In this document: in pieces, positions 50,776 to 58,864 of the stretch | Position numbering within the stretch: the first letter of the stretch is position 1 | Layout of the letters: every line of letters starts with the position of its first letter | Source: Phytomonospora sp040655735 | GTDB taxonomy: Bacteria; Actinomycetota; Actinomycetes; Mycobacteriales; Micromonosporaceae | Assembly: GCF_040655735.1 (NCBI RefSeq) | Contig: NZ_JBFAKK010000004.1 | Coordinates: 310,001-374,000, forward strand | Length of the DNA stretch: 64,000 nucleotides | Direction of reading: 5' to 3' | Program-made: the position numbers and the translations under genes | The notes under the pieces: generated by a model | Databases searched by the model: none | What the model saw: the letters and a program-made list of their open reading frames with translations, nothing else | What the model was told of the DNA's origin: nothing

Positions 50776-52007
50776 GGTTTCCTCCTGAGGGTGAACTGGT
50801 GGACGTCGAGGTATCCGCTGGTGAAACCCGCCTGCGAGTAGGCGAGGTAGAAGTCCCAGGTGCGGGCGAACAGATCGTCGAAACCGCGACGGGCGAGCCC
50901 GCCGGTCGCCTCGGCGAACCGGTGCCGCCACAGATCGAGGGTCCGCGCGTAGTCGGGACCGAAGGCGAGGTCGGAGTCGATCGCCAGCCCCGTGTGCCGT
51001 TCGAGGACCCGCTGGATCGCCGGTATCGAGGGGATGAGCCCGCCGGGGAAGATGTACTTGTGCATCCACGTGTAGGTGCGGCGGGTCGCGGCGAGGCGCT
51101 CGTCGGCCATCGTGATCGACTGGACGCCCGCGGTGCCGCCCGGCGCCAGGATCCGGTCGATCAGCCGGAAGTAGCCGGGCCAGTAGCGCTCGCCGACGGC
51201 CTCGACCATCTCGACGCTGACGATCGCGTCGTAGCGCCGTGAGGCGTCGAGGTCGCGGTAGTCGCGCAGTTCGATCGTCACACGGTCGGTGAGGCCGGCC
51301 CGCGCGACGCGCTCCTCCGCGCCGCGCAGCTGCTGCTCGGAGAGCGTGATGGTGTGCACGGTCGCGCCGCGCTCGGCCGCGCGAACGGCGAGCGCCCCCC
51401 AGCCGGTACCGATCTCGAGGAGCCGGGTCGAGGGCCCGACGCCGGTGGCGTCGAGGAGCCGGTCCATCTTCCGCAGCTGGGCGGCGGGGAGGTCCTGGCC
51501 GCCGTCGAACAGGGCCGAGGAGTAGGTCATGGACTCGTCGAGGAAGGCCCCGAAGAGGTCGTTGGACAGGTCGTAGTGGTGGCCGATGTTGCGGGCGGCG
51601 TTGGCGCGGGTGTTGTCCTGGCTTCCGGGCATCGCGGCGACGTAGAAGCGCCGCAGCCATTGCAGCCAGGCGGGAACGATCCCGGCGGCGTTCTCGGCGA
51701 GCCGCACCAGCAGCCCGTGGAGGTCGTCGCTGTCCCAGTCCCCGGCCTGGTAGGCCTCGCCGAAGCCGATGAGGCCGCCGGCTCCGACGCGTGCGAGGAA
51801 GCTCTCGGGGCGGTGGAGCGTCAGTGTCGGGGAGGGGCGAGGGGCGCCCGCGCGGTGCCCGTCGGGGTATTCGACGCCGAAGCCGAGCCGGTCGGCGGTG
51901 CGGCGCAGGAGTGCGGCGGCCACGGTGGCGCGAAACCGTGCGCGCGGTACGGAGCGCAGGTCGGGCCAGCGGTCAAGAGCGGTGGCCGGGTCGGCTGTTC
52001 GTGACAC
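50772..52007 (-). CDS. Cyclopropane-fatty-acid-synthase-like SAM methyltransferase (second type)
   Basis: From the GTG at 52007 the product has 411 residues: NIGHHYDLSNDLFGAFLDESMTYSSALF, SAM loop LLEIGTGWGALAVRAA, EMVEAVGERYWPGYF and the terminal TYTWMHKYIFPGGLIPS. YSSALF has Ser where classical Cfa has the bicarbonate-site Cys, and EAVG replaces EHVG. This is the subgroup usually found beside DUF1365 and amine-oxidase-like genes. It therefore probably performs a different methyl transfer from its neighbour. It overlaps the DUF1365 gene by 35 bp. Confidence 0.88.
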   Translation of the reverse strand: MSRTADPATALDRWPDLRSVPRARFRATVAAALLRRTADRLGFGVEYPDGHRAGAPRPSPTLTLHRPESFLARVGAGGLIGFGEAYQAGDWDSDDLHGLLVRLAENAAGIVPAWLQWLRRFYVAAMPGSQDNTRANAARNIGHHYDLSNDLFGAFLDESMTYSSALFDGGQDLPAAQLRKMDRLLDATGVGPSTRLLEIGTGWGALAVRAAERGATVHTITLSEQQLRGAEERVARAGLTDRVTIELRDYRDLDASRRYDAIVSVEMVEAVGERYWPGYFRLIDRILAPGGTAGVQSITMADERLAATRRTYTWMHKYIFPGGLIPSIPAIQRVLERHTGLAIDSDLAFGPDYARTLDLWRHRFAEATGGLARRGFDDLFARTWDFYLAYSQAGFTSGYLDVHQFTLRRKP

Positions 52008-52752
52008 GGGTCGCCTTTCGGGAGTGCGGTCTTGGTCGCGGGATGATGGACAGGCCTTTGAGCAGGAGCCGGATGCCGTGCCACCGGATCGCCAGTGACA
52101 CCGCGAGGGTGCTCAGGGGTCTGCGCGCCGCCTCGCGCAGGAGGGTCGAGGTTCCGGCCGGGATGCGCCGCCCTTTGACGGTGGCGGTCAGAGCGCGCCG
52201 GCCGTCGAGTTCGAGGTGGACGGTGAGGTCGAGGAGCCGTCCCGGCGCGGGCAGCCGGAGCGTGTAGCGGCCGTCGACGGGCAGGAACGGCGACACGTAG
52301 AAGGTCTTGTCGGCCCGCAGGCGGCCGTCGGTGTCGGGGCGGAGCAGGTAGCGGTGCCGGCCGCCGTAGGTGTTGTGGACCTCGGCGACGACGCAGACGA
52401 GCCGCCCGGCCGGATCGTGGCACCAGTAGACGCTCAGTGGGTTGAACACGTACCCGGCGACGCGCGCGTGGGTGAGCAGCAGGATCCGCCCGCCGTCGAG
52501 GTCGATGTCCTCGCCCGCCAGGTACTCGTCGACGCCGGATCGCAGGCCCGCGGTGCCCGCCGCGTCGGCGGCGAGCTGGTCGCTCGACCCGAAACCGGCG
52601 AGCAGGCGGAGGGGGCGGGGGACCTCGGGGACGGCGTCGAGGTCGAAGAGCCACATGTAGGTGCTGTGGCGCAGGGCGTGGCGTTCGACGTGCGTGCGTA
52701 CGTGCCTCACCTCGCAGCGGTACAGCGACGCGCTCTTCGCCCAGCCGTTCAT
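51973..52752 (-). CDS. DUF1365 protein
   Basis: The 259-residue protein starts at the ATG at 52752, overlapping the FAD gene stop by 4 bp. DUF1365 features are YRCEVRHVRTHVERHALRHSTYMWLFDLD at the N-terminus, ILLLTHARVAGYVFNPLSVYWCHD in the middle and DKTFYVSPFLPVDGRY. The family is nearly always linked to CFA-synthase-like and amine-oxidase-like genes and is thought to take part in unusual fatty acid synthesis. Its chemistry is unknown. Confidence 0.9.
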   Translation of the reverse strand: MNGWAKSASLYRCEVRHVRTHVERHALRHSTYMWLFDLDAVPEVPRPLRLLAGFGSSDQLAADAAGTAGLRSGVDEYLAGEDIDLDGGRILLLTHARVAGYVFNPLSVYWCHDPAGRLVCVVAEVHNTYGGRHRYLLRPDTDGRLRADKTFYVSPFLPVDGRYTLRLPAPGRLLDLTVHLELDGRRALTATVKGRRIPAGTSTLLREAARRPLSTLAVSLAIRWHGIRLLLKGLSIIPRPRPHSRKATRVTNSRPGHRS

Positions 52753-54020
52753 GACAGCTCCAGCAGCGCTTCGGCGGCCGCGAGTCCCGAGCGGCAGCCG
52801 TCCTCGTGGAAGCCCCAGCCGTGGTAGGCGCCGGCGAAGGCGGTGACACCGGTGTTGAGTCCGGGGAGGCGCCGCTGGGCGGCGACCGAGCGGTGTGTGT
52901 AGACCGGGTGCTCGTAGGACATGGACGCAACGACGCTGTCGGGCCTCACGCGCCGGGAGCCGCCGAGGGTGACGACCATCGGCGTCGGGGAATCCAGCCC
53001 TTGCAGGCGGTCCAGGTCGTAGCTGACCTGCGCGCCGCCGCTTCTCGCGTCGCAGGAGGGCAGGAGATAGTTCCAGGACCCGCGGACCCGCGGAGGCGGC
53101 AGGACGGAGTCGTCGGTGTGGAGGAGGGTGTCGTTGCGGGCGTACTCGAAGGCGCCGAGCACCGCCCGCTCGTTGTCGTCGGCGTCGGGCAGCATGGTCA
53201 GGGCCTGGTCGGCGTGGGTCGCGATGACCACGGAGTCGAAGCGCTCGACGCCGTCGGCGTCGTCGTGGACCTCGACTCGACGGCCCGGCGGACGGCACAC
53301 CGCGCGAACGGGGGTCATCGTGCGCACGGCCGGGATCTGCTTGGCGATGCGCTCGACGTAGGTCCGTGAACCCCCGACCACGGTTCGCCAGCGCGGGGAG
53401 CCGCCGATGGAGAGCATCCCGTGGTTGGCGAGGAAGCGGAACAGGTAGGACGCCGGATAGTCGGTCGCCGAACCCGGCCCGCACGACCAGACCGCCGAGA
53501 CCAGCGGGACGACGAAGTGCCGCGTGAAGTAGCGCGTGTGGCCCCCGGCGCGCACGAAGTCGCCGAGACTCGGCCCCTCCTCGCCGGACGCGAGGAGCGC
53601 GCGTGCCCGGCGGTGGAACAGTGGGATCTGGGCCAGCATCGCGAGGTAGCGCGCGCTGACGGCGTTGCGCCGCCGTCCGAACAGGCCCGCCGCGCCCCTC
53701 GCCCCGCAGTACTCGAGACCGCATCCACGGCAGGAGACCGACATGCTCATCTCGGTGGGCCGGGTGGCCACCCCGAGCTCGGCGAACATCGCGATGAGGT
53801 TCGGGTACGTCGACTCGTTGTGGACGATGAAGCCCGAGTCGACCGCCAGCGTGCGTCCACCGGCGACGACGTCGTGGGTGTGGGCGTGCCCGCCCAGGCG
53901 TGAGTCCTGCTCGTAGAGGGTGACCTCGGCATGCTCGCGTAGAGCGTAGGCCGCGGTCAGACCGGCGACGCCGGATCCGATGACGGCGATCCGCCGCGGG
54001 GTTTCCTTCGCGGACAACAC
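52749..54020 (-). CDS. FAD-dependent amine-oxidase-like (desaturase-type) oxidoreductase
   Basis: The GTG at 54020 has AAGGGAG upstream. The 423-residue protein begins with the FAD-binding loop VIGSGVAGLTAAYALR, followed by LYEQDSRLGGHAHTHDV and DSGFIVHNESTYPNL, and ends AGAYHGWGFHEDGCRSGLAAAEALL. This matches the NAD(P)-binding/amine-oxidase-like proteins associated with DUF1365 and CFA genes. It heads the five-gene operon and may oxidise an acyl chain before or after methylation. It is divergent from a DinB gene. Confidence 0.88.
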   Translation of the reverse strand: MLSAKETPRRIAVIGSGVAGLTAAYALREHAEVTLYEQDSRLGGHAHTHDVVAGGRTLAVDSGFIVHNESTYPNLIAMFAELGVATRPTEMSMSVSCRGCGLEYCGARGAAGLFGRRRNAVSARYLAMLAQIPLFHRRARALLASGEEGPSLGDFVRAGGHTRYFTRHFVVPLVSAVWSCGPGSATDYPASYLFRFLANHGMLSIGGSPRWRTVVGGSRTYVERIAKQIPAVRTMTPVRAVCRPPGRRVEVHDDADGVERFDSVVIATHADQALTMLPDADDNERAVLGAFEYARNDTLLHTDDSVLPPPRVRGSWNYLLPSCDARSGGAQVSYDLDRLQGLDSPTPMVVTLGGSRRVRPDSVVASMSYEHPVYTHRSVAAQRRLPGLNTGVTAFAGAYHGWGFHEDGCRSGLAAAEALLELS

Positions 54021-54302
54021 GTGGCTCCCTTCACAGTTTCCTGGGAGGGATTCGATGCCGCCGTACGCCCGGATGGGTCAGTTGCCACGATTCCTGAACG
54101 GATTTTCTCGCCGTCGGCCCCGGCGGCTCAGTACGTCTCGCTAAAGGCCACGCTAGCGGCTGCCGACGGAAACGAAGGCCGCGTCGGGAGAAGAAGTCCG
54201 AGAACCCGCGGCATTGCGGACAGAAGCTGACCGCAACCGCCGTTACGGTGAGCAAGTCAGCAAGAAAAGGGGCCCCGGCCCCGCGAACCGAAGGCGGACA
54301 CC
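54021..54302. other. Divergent promoter region of the lipid operon and DinB gene
   Basis: No ORF is convincing in these 282 bp. On the minus strand GGAATC and, 17 bp further, CGGGCGTAC (within about 54059-54094) could be an ECF-type -35/-10 pair for the lipid operon. This is a weak match. GAAGGCGG before 54303 serves the DinB gene. Confidence 0.35.
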
Positions 54303-54848
54303 ATGGTCACCCACGTTCCCGCAGAGGCACCCGGCGACGAGCGCGGAGCCCTCCTCGGCTTCCTCGACGAGGCCCGCGGCGGCCTGCGCCGCGCCCTGCT
54401 CGGGCTCACCGACGAGCAGGCCGCGCAGAAGCCCAGTACCAGCGAACTGTCCCTCTCCGGCCTCGTCAAGCACGTCGCCGAGGTCGAGGAGAGCTGGATC
54501 GCCCGCGCCAAGGGGGTGGCGCCCGCCGTCGAGCGCACCGAGGCGAACTGGGACGAGTGCTTCCGTCTCGTCGGTGAGGAGACCGTCGCCTCACAACTCG
54601 CCTACTGGGACGAGGTCGCCGGGCGCACCGAGGAGTTCATCCGCTCCGCCGAGACCCTCGACCAGACCTTCCCCCTGCCCGACCAGCCCTGGTTCCCGAA
54701 GGAGGACGTCTCCCTGCGCTGGGTGCTGCTGCGCCTGATCAGCGAGGTCGACCGCCACGCCGGGCACGCCGACATCATCCGCGAGTCCCTCGACGGCAAG
54801 ACGGCCTTCGAGCTCGTCGCCGAGGCGAGCGGCCAGAGCTGGAGCTGA
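54303..54848 (+). CDS. DinB-family (DUF664-like) protein
   Basis: The 181-residue four-helix-bundle protein has the metal-binding His pattern of DinB/YfiT proteins: LSLSGLVKHVAEVEESW (first His) and LISEVDRHAGHADIIRE (two further His). RALLGLTDEQAAQKP at the N-terminus is typical. It is probably a thiol-dependent (mycothiol) transferase of unknown substrate. GAAGGCGG lies upstream of the ATG. Confidence 0.85.
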   Translation: MVTHVPAEAPGDERGALLGFLDEARGGLRRALLGLTDEQAAQKPSTSELSLSGLVKHVAEVEESWIARAKGVAPAVERTEANWDECFRLVGEETVASQLAYWDEVAGRTEEFIRSAETLDQTFPLPDQPWFPKEDVSLRWVLLRLISEVDRHAGHADIIRESLDGKTAFELVAEASGQSWS

Positions 54849-54899
54849 GCGGCGGGCAGCCCCGGGCCGCCCGCCCGGGGCTCGCCGCCGAACCGGCGG

Positions 54900-55322
54900 T
54901 CACACGCGGTCGTAGACCAGGTCGAAGTCCTTGCGCCAGGTCGCGCCGGCGTCCTCGGAGGCCTCCCAGCGGCCGCTGATGCGGTCGGGCTCCACGGTGG
55001 CGACGAAACGCTGGTGGAAGTCGGGGTCGGCGCGGCTGAGCACCCAGTTCCCGCCGTCGAAGGTCATCTCGAAGACCCGGGAGACACCGCGGTCGTCGTG
55101 GTAGAGCGCGGTGTAGGCGTCCCGCGCGTCAGAGCGGCCCAGAACCATGTCGAGCTCGCCCTGGAGGGTCGTGCGCATGGCGATGAAGGCCTCGCCGATC
55201 CATTCGACGGTCGCCGAGCCGGTCACCTCGGTCCCCGCGGGTTCCAGGAACCAGGCGTCGGACAGGGTGATCCGCCACTGCCCGACCAGGCCTTCGAGCT
55301 CGGCCATCTTCGCGTTGCGCAC
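54900..55322 (-). CDS. DUF1579-like small protein
   Basis: I take the GTG at 55322, giving MRNAKMAELEGLVGQWRITL. Relatives typically start with Met-Arg-Asn and a LEGLVGEW motif. The 140-residue protein is a small beta-barrel-like domain (DAWFLEPAGTEVTGSATVEW, AYTALYHDDRGVSRVFEM, DRISGRWEASEDAGATW). Function unknown, presumably binding of a small hydrophobic ligand. It converges with the DinB gene. Confidence 0.72.
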   Translation of the reverse strand: MRNAKMAELEGLVGQWRITLSDAWFLEPAGTEVTGSATVEWIGEAFIAMRTTLQGELDMVLGRSDARDAYTALYHDDRGVSRVFEMTFDGGNWVLSRADPDFHQRFVATVEPDRISGRWEASEDAGATWRKDFDLVYDRV

Positions 55323-55488
55323 CCGCCGCCCCCTTCGCGTCGCCGTGCGGCGGACCGGTGCGGACCGCCCGGCCCTCATGCTGTCAGAGGAGGCCGCGGC
55401 GGGCCAGGGTACGCGCCGATCGGGCCCGCGGGTGCGTGCGGTCGATACCCTGTGCCGCTCGATCCCTTAGCCCGCAAAGGATGTCAGC

Positions 55489-55692
55489 ATGAGCGAGTTG
55501 GACGACGCGGTTCGCGCGTTCCGGGAGATCGACCTCGACGGCGACGGGTACATCACCGTCGCCGAGATGAAGAAGTACCACGAGGGGATCCTGGCGGGGG
55601 AGCAGATCGACCTGATCTTCAAGCTCACCGACGCCGACCACGACCGCCGCATCGACTTCCAGGAGTTCGCACCGGCCATCGCCGGCCGCTGA
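55489..55692 (+). CDS. Small EF-hand calcium-binding protein (67 aa)
   Basis: AAAGGATG precedes the ATG at 55489. Two EF-hand loops are visible: DLDGDGYITVAE (residues 15-26, all ligands present) and DADHDRRIDFQE (48-59, with Arg instead of the usual Gly at loop position 6). Each is flanked by helices, so one calmodulin-like lobe is formed. It is probably a cytosolic Ca2+ buffer or sensor of the CalD type described in streptomycetes. Confidence 0.9.
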   Translation: MSELDDAVRAFREIDLDGDGYITVAEMKKYHEGILAGEQIDLIFKLTDADHDRRIDFQEFAPAIAGR

Positions 55693-55769
55693 CCCTTGCG
55701 CCCGCCCGGGTTTCGCTCCCACCCCGCTCGGGTAGGGGCGCAGTGACAACCCCTACGGAGGTGGGCAGG

Positions 55770-56153
55770 ATGGCGCATTACAGTCGCCTCGCCAAGGTCG
55801 TCGTGGACGTTCCACCCGACGCGCATGCCGACGAACTCGACTTCTGGCAGGGTGCGGTCGGCCTGCCGATGACCCGATCGGAGGAGTCGCCGGAGTTCCA
55901 CGGCGCGAAGCTGCGCGCGGAGCACTTCGGGATCCTGGTGCAGCGTCTCGACTTCGGCGAGCCGCGCGTCCATCTCGACATCCACACCGACGACGTGGAG
56001 GCCGAGGTCGAGCGCCTGGTCGCACTCGGCGCCAAGCGCGCCCGGCAGGTCAACGGGCTGTGGATCCTCCTCGACCCGGCGGGGATCCCGTTCTGTGTCA
56101 TCCCGATGCCGCCGGAGACCTTCGACGAGGGCAACGCCACGCGCTGGGAGTAG
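55770..56153 (+). CDS. VOC-superfamily (glyoxalase-fold) protein
   Basis: The ATG at 55770 follows GGAGGTGG. The 127-residue protein has LAKVVVDVPPDAHADELDFWQGAVGLPM, HLDIHTDDVEAEVERLVALGA and a C-terminal WILLDPAGIPFCVIP, the paired modules of the VOC fold. No enzyme can be assigned. It could be co-transcribed with the EF-hand gene 77 bp upstream. Confidence 0.84.
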   Translation: MAHYSRLAKVVVDVPPDAHADELDFWQGAVGLPMTRSEESPEFHGAKLRAEHFGILVQRLDFGEPRVHLDIHTDDVEAEVERLVALGAKRARQVNGLWILLDPAGIPFCVIPMPPETFDEGNATRWE

Positions 56154-56217
56154 CGCGCCGCGGCTCCTTGGAGACGGCGTTTCCCGGGCGCCGCCCACCA
56201 GTTCCCCATTCGCGGCG

Positions 56218-56251
56218 GAAGGCCCCGCGACCTTGCGGTCGCGGGGCCTTC
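56218..56251. terminator. Bidirectional hairpin terminator
   Basis: A perfect 15-bp stem (56218-56232 with 56237-56251) with a TTGC loop and TTC end lies between the VOC gene (+) and the small membrane protein gene (-). Confidence 0.85.
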
Positions 56252-56271
56252 GCGGGTGGCTTCGGGCAGGG

Positions 56272-56544
56272 TCAGCGGCGTCGTCGTCCACCGCGCATCG
56301 CCGAGACGGCGGCGACTCCGATCGCGGCGAGGCCGACCTGGAAGACGATCTCGATCCAGTCGATGCCGTCGGTGTTCTCGACGCCGACCGCCTGTGCGAT
56401 GGCCGTACCGACCAGTGCGGCGATGATGCCGACCACGATCGTCAGCCAGATGGGGATGTTCTGCTTACCGGGCACGACCAGACGGCCGAGGACTCCGACG
56501 ACCAGTCCGATGAGTATTGCGGAGATGATTCCCACTGGGGTCAT
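56272..56544 (-). CDS. GlsB/YeaQ/YmgE-family small membrane protein
   Basis: The 90-residue protein has three hydrophobic segments (IISAILIGLVVGVLGRLVVPG, IWLTIVVGIIAALVGTAIAQA, IEIVFQVGLAAIGVAAV) and an Arg-rich tail. GxxxGxLGRLVVPGKQ is typical of this stress-associated (transglycosylase-associated) family. The role is not defined. AGGAGGATC lies before the start. Confidence 0.9.
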   Translation of the reverse strand: MTPVGIISAILIGLVVGVLGRLVVPGKQNIPIWLTIVVGIIAALVGTAIAQAVGVENTDGIDWIEIVFQVGLAAIGVAAVSAMRGGRRRR

Positions 56545-56735
56545 GACGATCCTCCTGTCTCATGCGGATGAGGGGTTTTCCGCACAGTGGGATTGCCCGC
56601 TCCGCTCACCGCCGAAACCACTTCCGGCCGCGAACCGCGTGTTATTTCACGCGCGGCAGGATGTCGCGGCGCTAGAAGTGGTTCCTCCGATCGGGGGCGC
56701 TGGTGCGGTGCCGTCCGCTCTCACACCTCGTCGAA

Positions 56736-56779
56736 CACCGAGTGGGTCCCGGCGAGAACTCGCCGGGACCCACTCGGTG
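56736..56779. terminator. 44-bp almost perfect palindrome (21-bp arms, 2-base centre)
   Basis: Bases 56736-56756 are the exact reverse complement of 56759-56779, with only AA between them. It lies downstream of the SRPBCC gene (-), where a terminator would be expected. The tiny loop means the RNA hairpin must open the top pairs. No T tract is present. Confidence 0.75.
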
Positions 56780-56813
56780 CGCTCACGGCCCCACTGGGCC
56801 GAAACGATTCACA

Positions 56814-57278
56814 TCACATGGTCGGCGGCGGGGTCTGGCTGGGGAAGGCACCGGTCTCGGTGCCGCGGGACTCGATGAAGGCCTTGAAGCGCTCCAGGTC
56901 GCCCTCGATGCGCATGCCGACCAGGCCGGTCGCGGCGCCCGCGGTCTCCGCGGCGCCCTCGGGCTCGAAGACCATCTGCAGGATGACGCGGGTCTCCTGG
57001 TCGCCGACGCGCTGGAAGTCGACCGCACCGGCCTGCTTCGGCCCGTCCAGGCTCTGCCAGGCGATGCGCTCGTCGGGGCGCTGCTCGACGATCTCGGCGT
57101 CGAACTCACGCTCGACACCGGCGATGCTGGTCTTCCAGTGGGTCCGCTCGGGTCCGAGCTGACGCACCTCGTCCACGCCGTCCATGAACTGGGGGAACGA
57201 CTCGAACTGCGTCCATTGGTCGTAGGCGGTGCGCAGATCGACGTCGACGTTAACCGACTTCTCGTATGTCTTCTGCAT
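56814..57278 (-). CDS. SRPBCC-family (polyketide cyclase/dehydrase-like) protein
   Basis: The 154-residue protein starts QKTYEKSVNVDVDLRTAYDQWTQFESFPQFMDGVDEVRQL, the signature N-terminus of the Polyketide_cyc2 branch of the START-like superfamily. RVILQMVFEPEG and the C-terminal helix VGMRIEGDLERFKAFIE complete the fold. Such proteins bind hydrophobic ligands; many are stress-induced and have no catalytic role. Confidence 0.88.
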   Translation of the reverse strand: MQKTYEKSVNVDVDLRTAYDQWTQFESFPQFMDGVDEVRQLGPERTHWKTSIAGVEREFDAEIVEQRPDERIAWQSLDGPKQAGAVDFQRVGDQETRVILQMVFEPEGAAETAGAATGLVGMRIEGDLERFKAFIESRGTETGAFPSQTPPPTM

Positions 57279-57417
57279 CGCTTCCGTTCCGCTGCCGCGT
57301 GGGCAGCTATCGCGTTCGTTCGGACACCTGTGACCTACCCGGGGCGGCGCGCGCCAAACACTCCCCGCGACGGCGTCACCGCATGAATCGGCGCCGAGCG
57401 GGTAACCCGATCATGAC

Positions 57418-57435
57418 GCCGCCGGTTCCGGCGGC
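57418..57435. promoter_or_regulatory. Hairpin upstream of the micro-ORF/ATP-grasp operon
   Basis: GCCGCCGG (57418-57425) pairs perfectly with CCGGCGGC (57428-57435) around TT, followed by TTCGTTCGTT. It may end upstream transcription or sit in the 5' leader of the operon. The rest of 57279-57473 holds no other recognisable gene. Confidence 0.45.
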
Positions 57436-57473
57436 TTCGTTCGTTATCCCCGAAGATCAAGGGAGCAAACCTG

Positions 57474-57554
57474 ATGCACCACGGCCACCCCCGTACTGAA
57501 CAGGCAAGACGCCGACGAGAAGGCACCGCCACGGCTGCCGGCGAGAGGCGGTGA
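57474..57554 (+). CDS. 26-codon micro-ORF coupled to the ATP-grasp gene
   Basis: The ATG at 57474 has AAGGGAG at optimal 8-bp spacing. It reads MHHGHPRTEQ, then RRRREGTATAAGERR, and stops at TGA 57552-57554, which overlaps the GTG start of the ATP-grasp gene (GTGA). A good ribosome site and a 4-bp stop/start overlap argue that it is translated. It could be a peptide substrate (precursor) for the ligase/hydrolase pair, or a leader ORF that only couples translation. It has no known RiPP core or TxxDEE-type motif. The peptide is strongly basic. Confidence 0.5.
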   Translation: MHHGHPRTEQARRRREGTATAAGERR

Positions 57555-58864
57555 CGGCGATGAAGAAGAACATCTTCGTCCTCGGCATGACCGCCGTCCA
57601 GCTCGACGAGCTGCGCACCGTCGACGGCAGCGAGAACTACGAGTTCCACGACCTCCTCGGCTACGAGCGCCTGGTCAAGACCACCGGGGTCGACTTCGGC
57701 GAACTGCTCGCCGAGGCCCGCGCCGAACTGGACCGCTTCGACGGCACCGTCGACGCGATCGTGACCCACTGGGACTTCCCGGCGAGCATCATCGGCCCTC
57801 TCCTCGCGCGCGAGCACGACCTACCCTCGCCGTCGCTGGAGAGCCTCCTCAAGTGCGAGCACAAGTACTGGAGCCGCCTCGAACAGAAGGTCTCCATCCC
57901 CGAGTGCGTCCCGCGCTTCGCCTCCTTCGACCCCTTCGACGACGACCCGCTCGCCGCAGTCGACCTCGACTTCCCCTTCTGGGTCAAGCCGGTCAAGTCG
58001 CACTCCTCCGACCTGGGCTTCGAGGTCCGCGACGCCGAGCAGTTCAACGCCGCCGTCGCCGAGATCCGGGCCGGCATCGGCGAGATCGGCGACGCGTTCA
58101 ACGAGGTGCTCGACATGGTGGACCTGCCGCCCGAGCTGGCCGGGGCCGACGGCAACACCTGCCTCGCCGAACAGTTCGTCACCGGCGTGCAGGCTGCCCC
58201 CGAGGGCACCGTGTTCGCCGGGAGCTACTCCGTCCACGGAGTCCTCGACATGCACAAGGACGCCGCCGGGACGAGCTTCGAGCGCCTCGACTACCCCGCC
58301 GACAGCGTCCCCGCCGAAGTCCAGCGGCGGATGATCGACGCCACCGAGCGCTTCCTGCGCCACATCGGCTTCGACAACGGTGCCTTCAACGCCGAGTACA
58401 TGTGGGACGAGGAGGCCGACAAGATCTGGCTGATCGAGGTCAACACCCGCATCTCCCAGTCCCACAGCGAACTCTTCGCCCACGTCGACGGCGTGTCCAA
58501 CCACACCGTCGCCATCGACATCGCCCTGGGTCGCGAGCCCCGCATGCCGCACCGAAAGGGCGAGTACGCCGTCGCCTCGCAGTGCATGATCTTCCACGAC
58601 GAGGACGCCCTCGTCACCAAGATCCCCGGCCGGCGCGACAAGGAGAGCATCGCCGAGCGCTATCCCGGGACCCGCCTGACCCTCCAGGTCACCGAGGGAG
58701 ACCGGCTGTCGGAACTGCCGCACCAGGACAGCTACCGCTACATCATCGGCAAGCTCTACATCGGAGCCCGCGACCGCGCCGAACTCCAGAAGCACTACGA
58801 CGAGATCGTCGCCGGCCTGCCCTTCGAATTCGCGCCCGTACCGGGCGGGGAGGACGCCTCATGA
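57551..58864 (+). CDS. ATP-grasp ligase
   Basis: I take the GTG at 57551 because it overlaps the micro-ORF stop; an ATG at 57560 is the alternative. The 437-residue protein has the ATP-grasp core: FPFWVKPVKSHSSDLGFEV (ATP-binding Lys, about residue 140-150), then NAEYMWDEEADKIWLIEVNTR (Glu and Asn metal ligands) and ISQSHSELFAHVDG. It should activate a carboxylate with ATP and join it to an amine or thiol. It ends in an ATGA overlap with a CocE/S15 hydrolase gene, so ligase and amide/ester hydrolase are made together. Confidence 0.87.
   Translation: MTAMKKNIFVLGMTAVQLDELRTVDGSENYEFHDLLGYERLVKTTGVDFGELLAEARAELDRFDGTVDAIVTHWDFPASIIGPLLAREHDLPSPSLESLLKCEHKYWSRLEQKVSIPECVPRFASFDPFDDDPLAAVDLDFPFWVKPVKSHSSDLGFEVRDAEQFNAAVAEIRAGIGEIGDAFNEVLDMVDLPPELAGADGNTCLAEQFVTGVQAAPEGTVFAGSYSVHGVLDMHKDAAGTSFERLDYPADSVPAEVQRRMIDATERFLRHIGFDNGAFNAEYMWDEEADKIWLIEVNTRISQSHSELFAHVDGVSNHTVAIDIALGREPRMPHRKGEYAVASQCMIFHDEDALVTKIPGRRDKESIAERYPGTRLTLQVTEGDRLSELPHQDSYRYIIGKLYIGARDRAELQKHYDEIVAGLPFEFAPVPGGEDAS

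Noticed and set aside
57474..57554. Micro-ORF as a graspetide (omega-ester peptide) precursor
   Set aside because: The peptide lacks the acidic core and Thr-rich motifs of graspetides, and the ATP-grasp enzyme does not show the MdnC-type signature I would expect. I keep only the weaker claim of a coupled short ORF.
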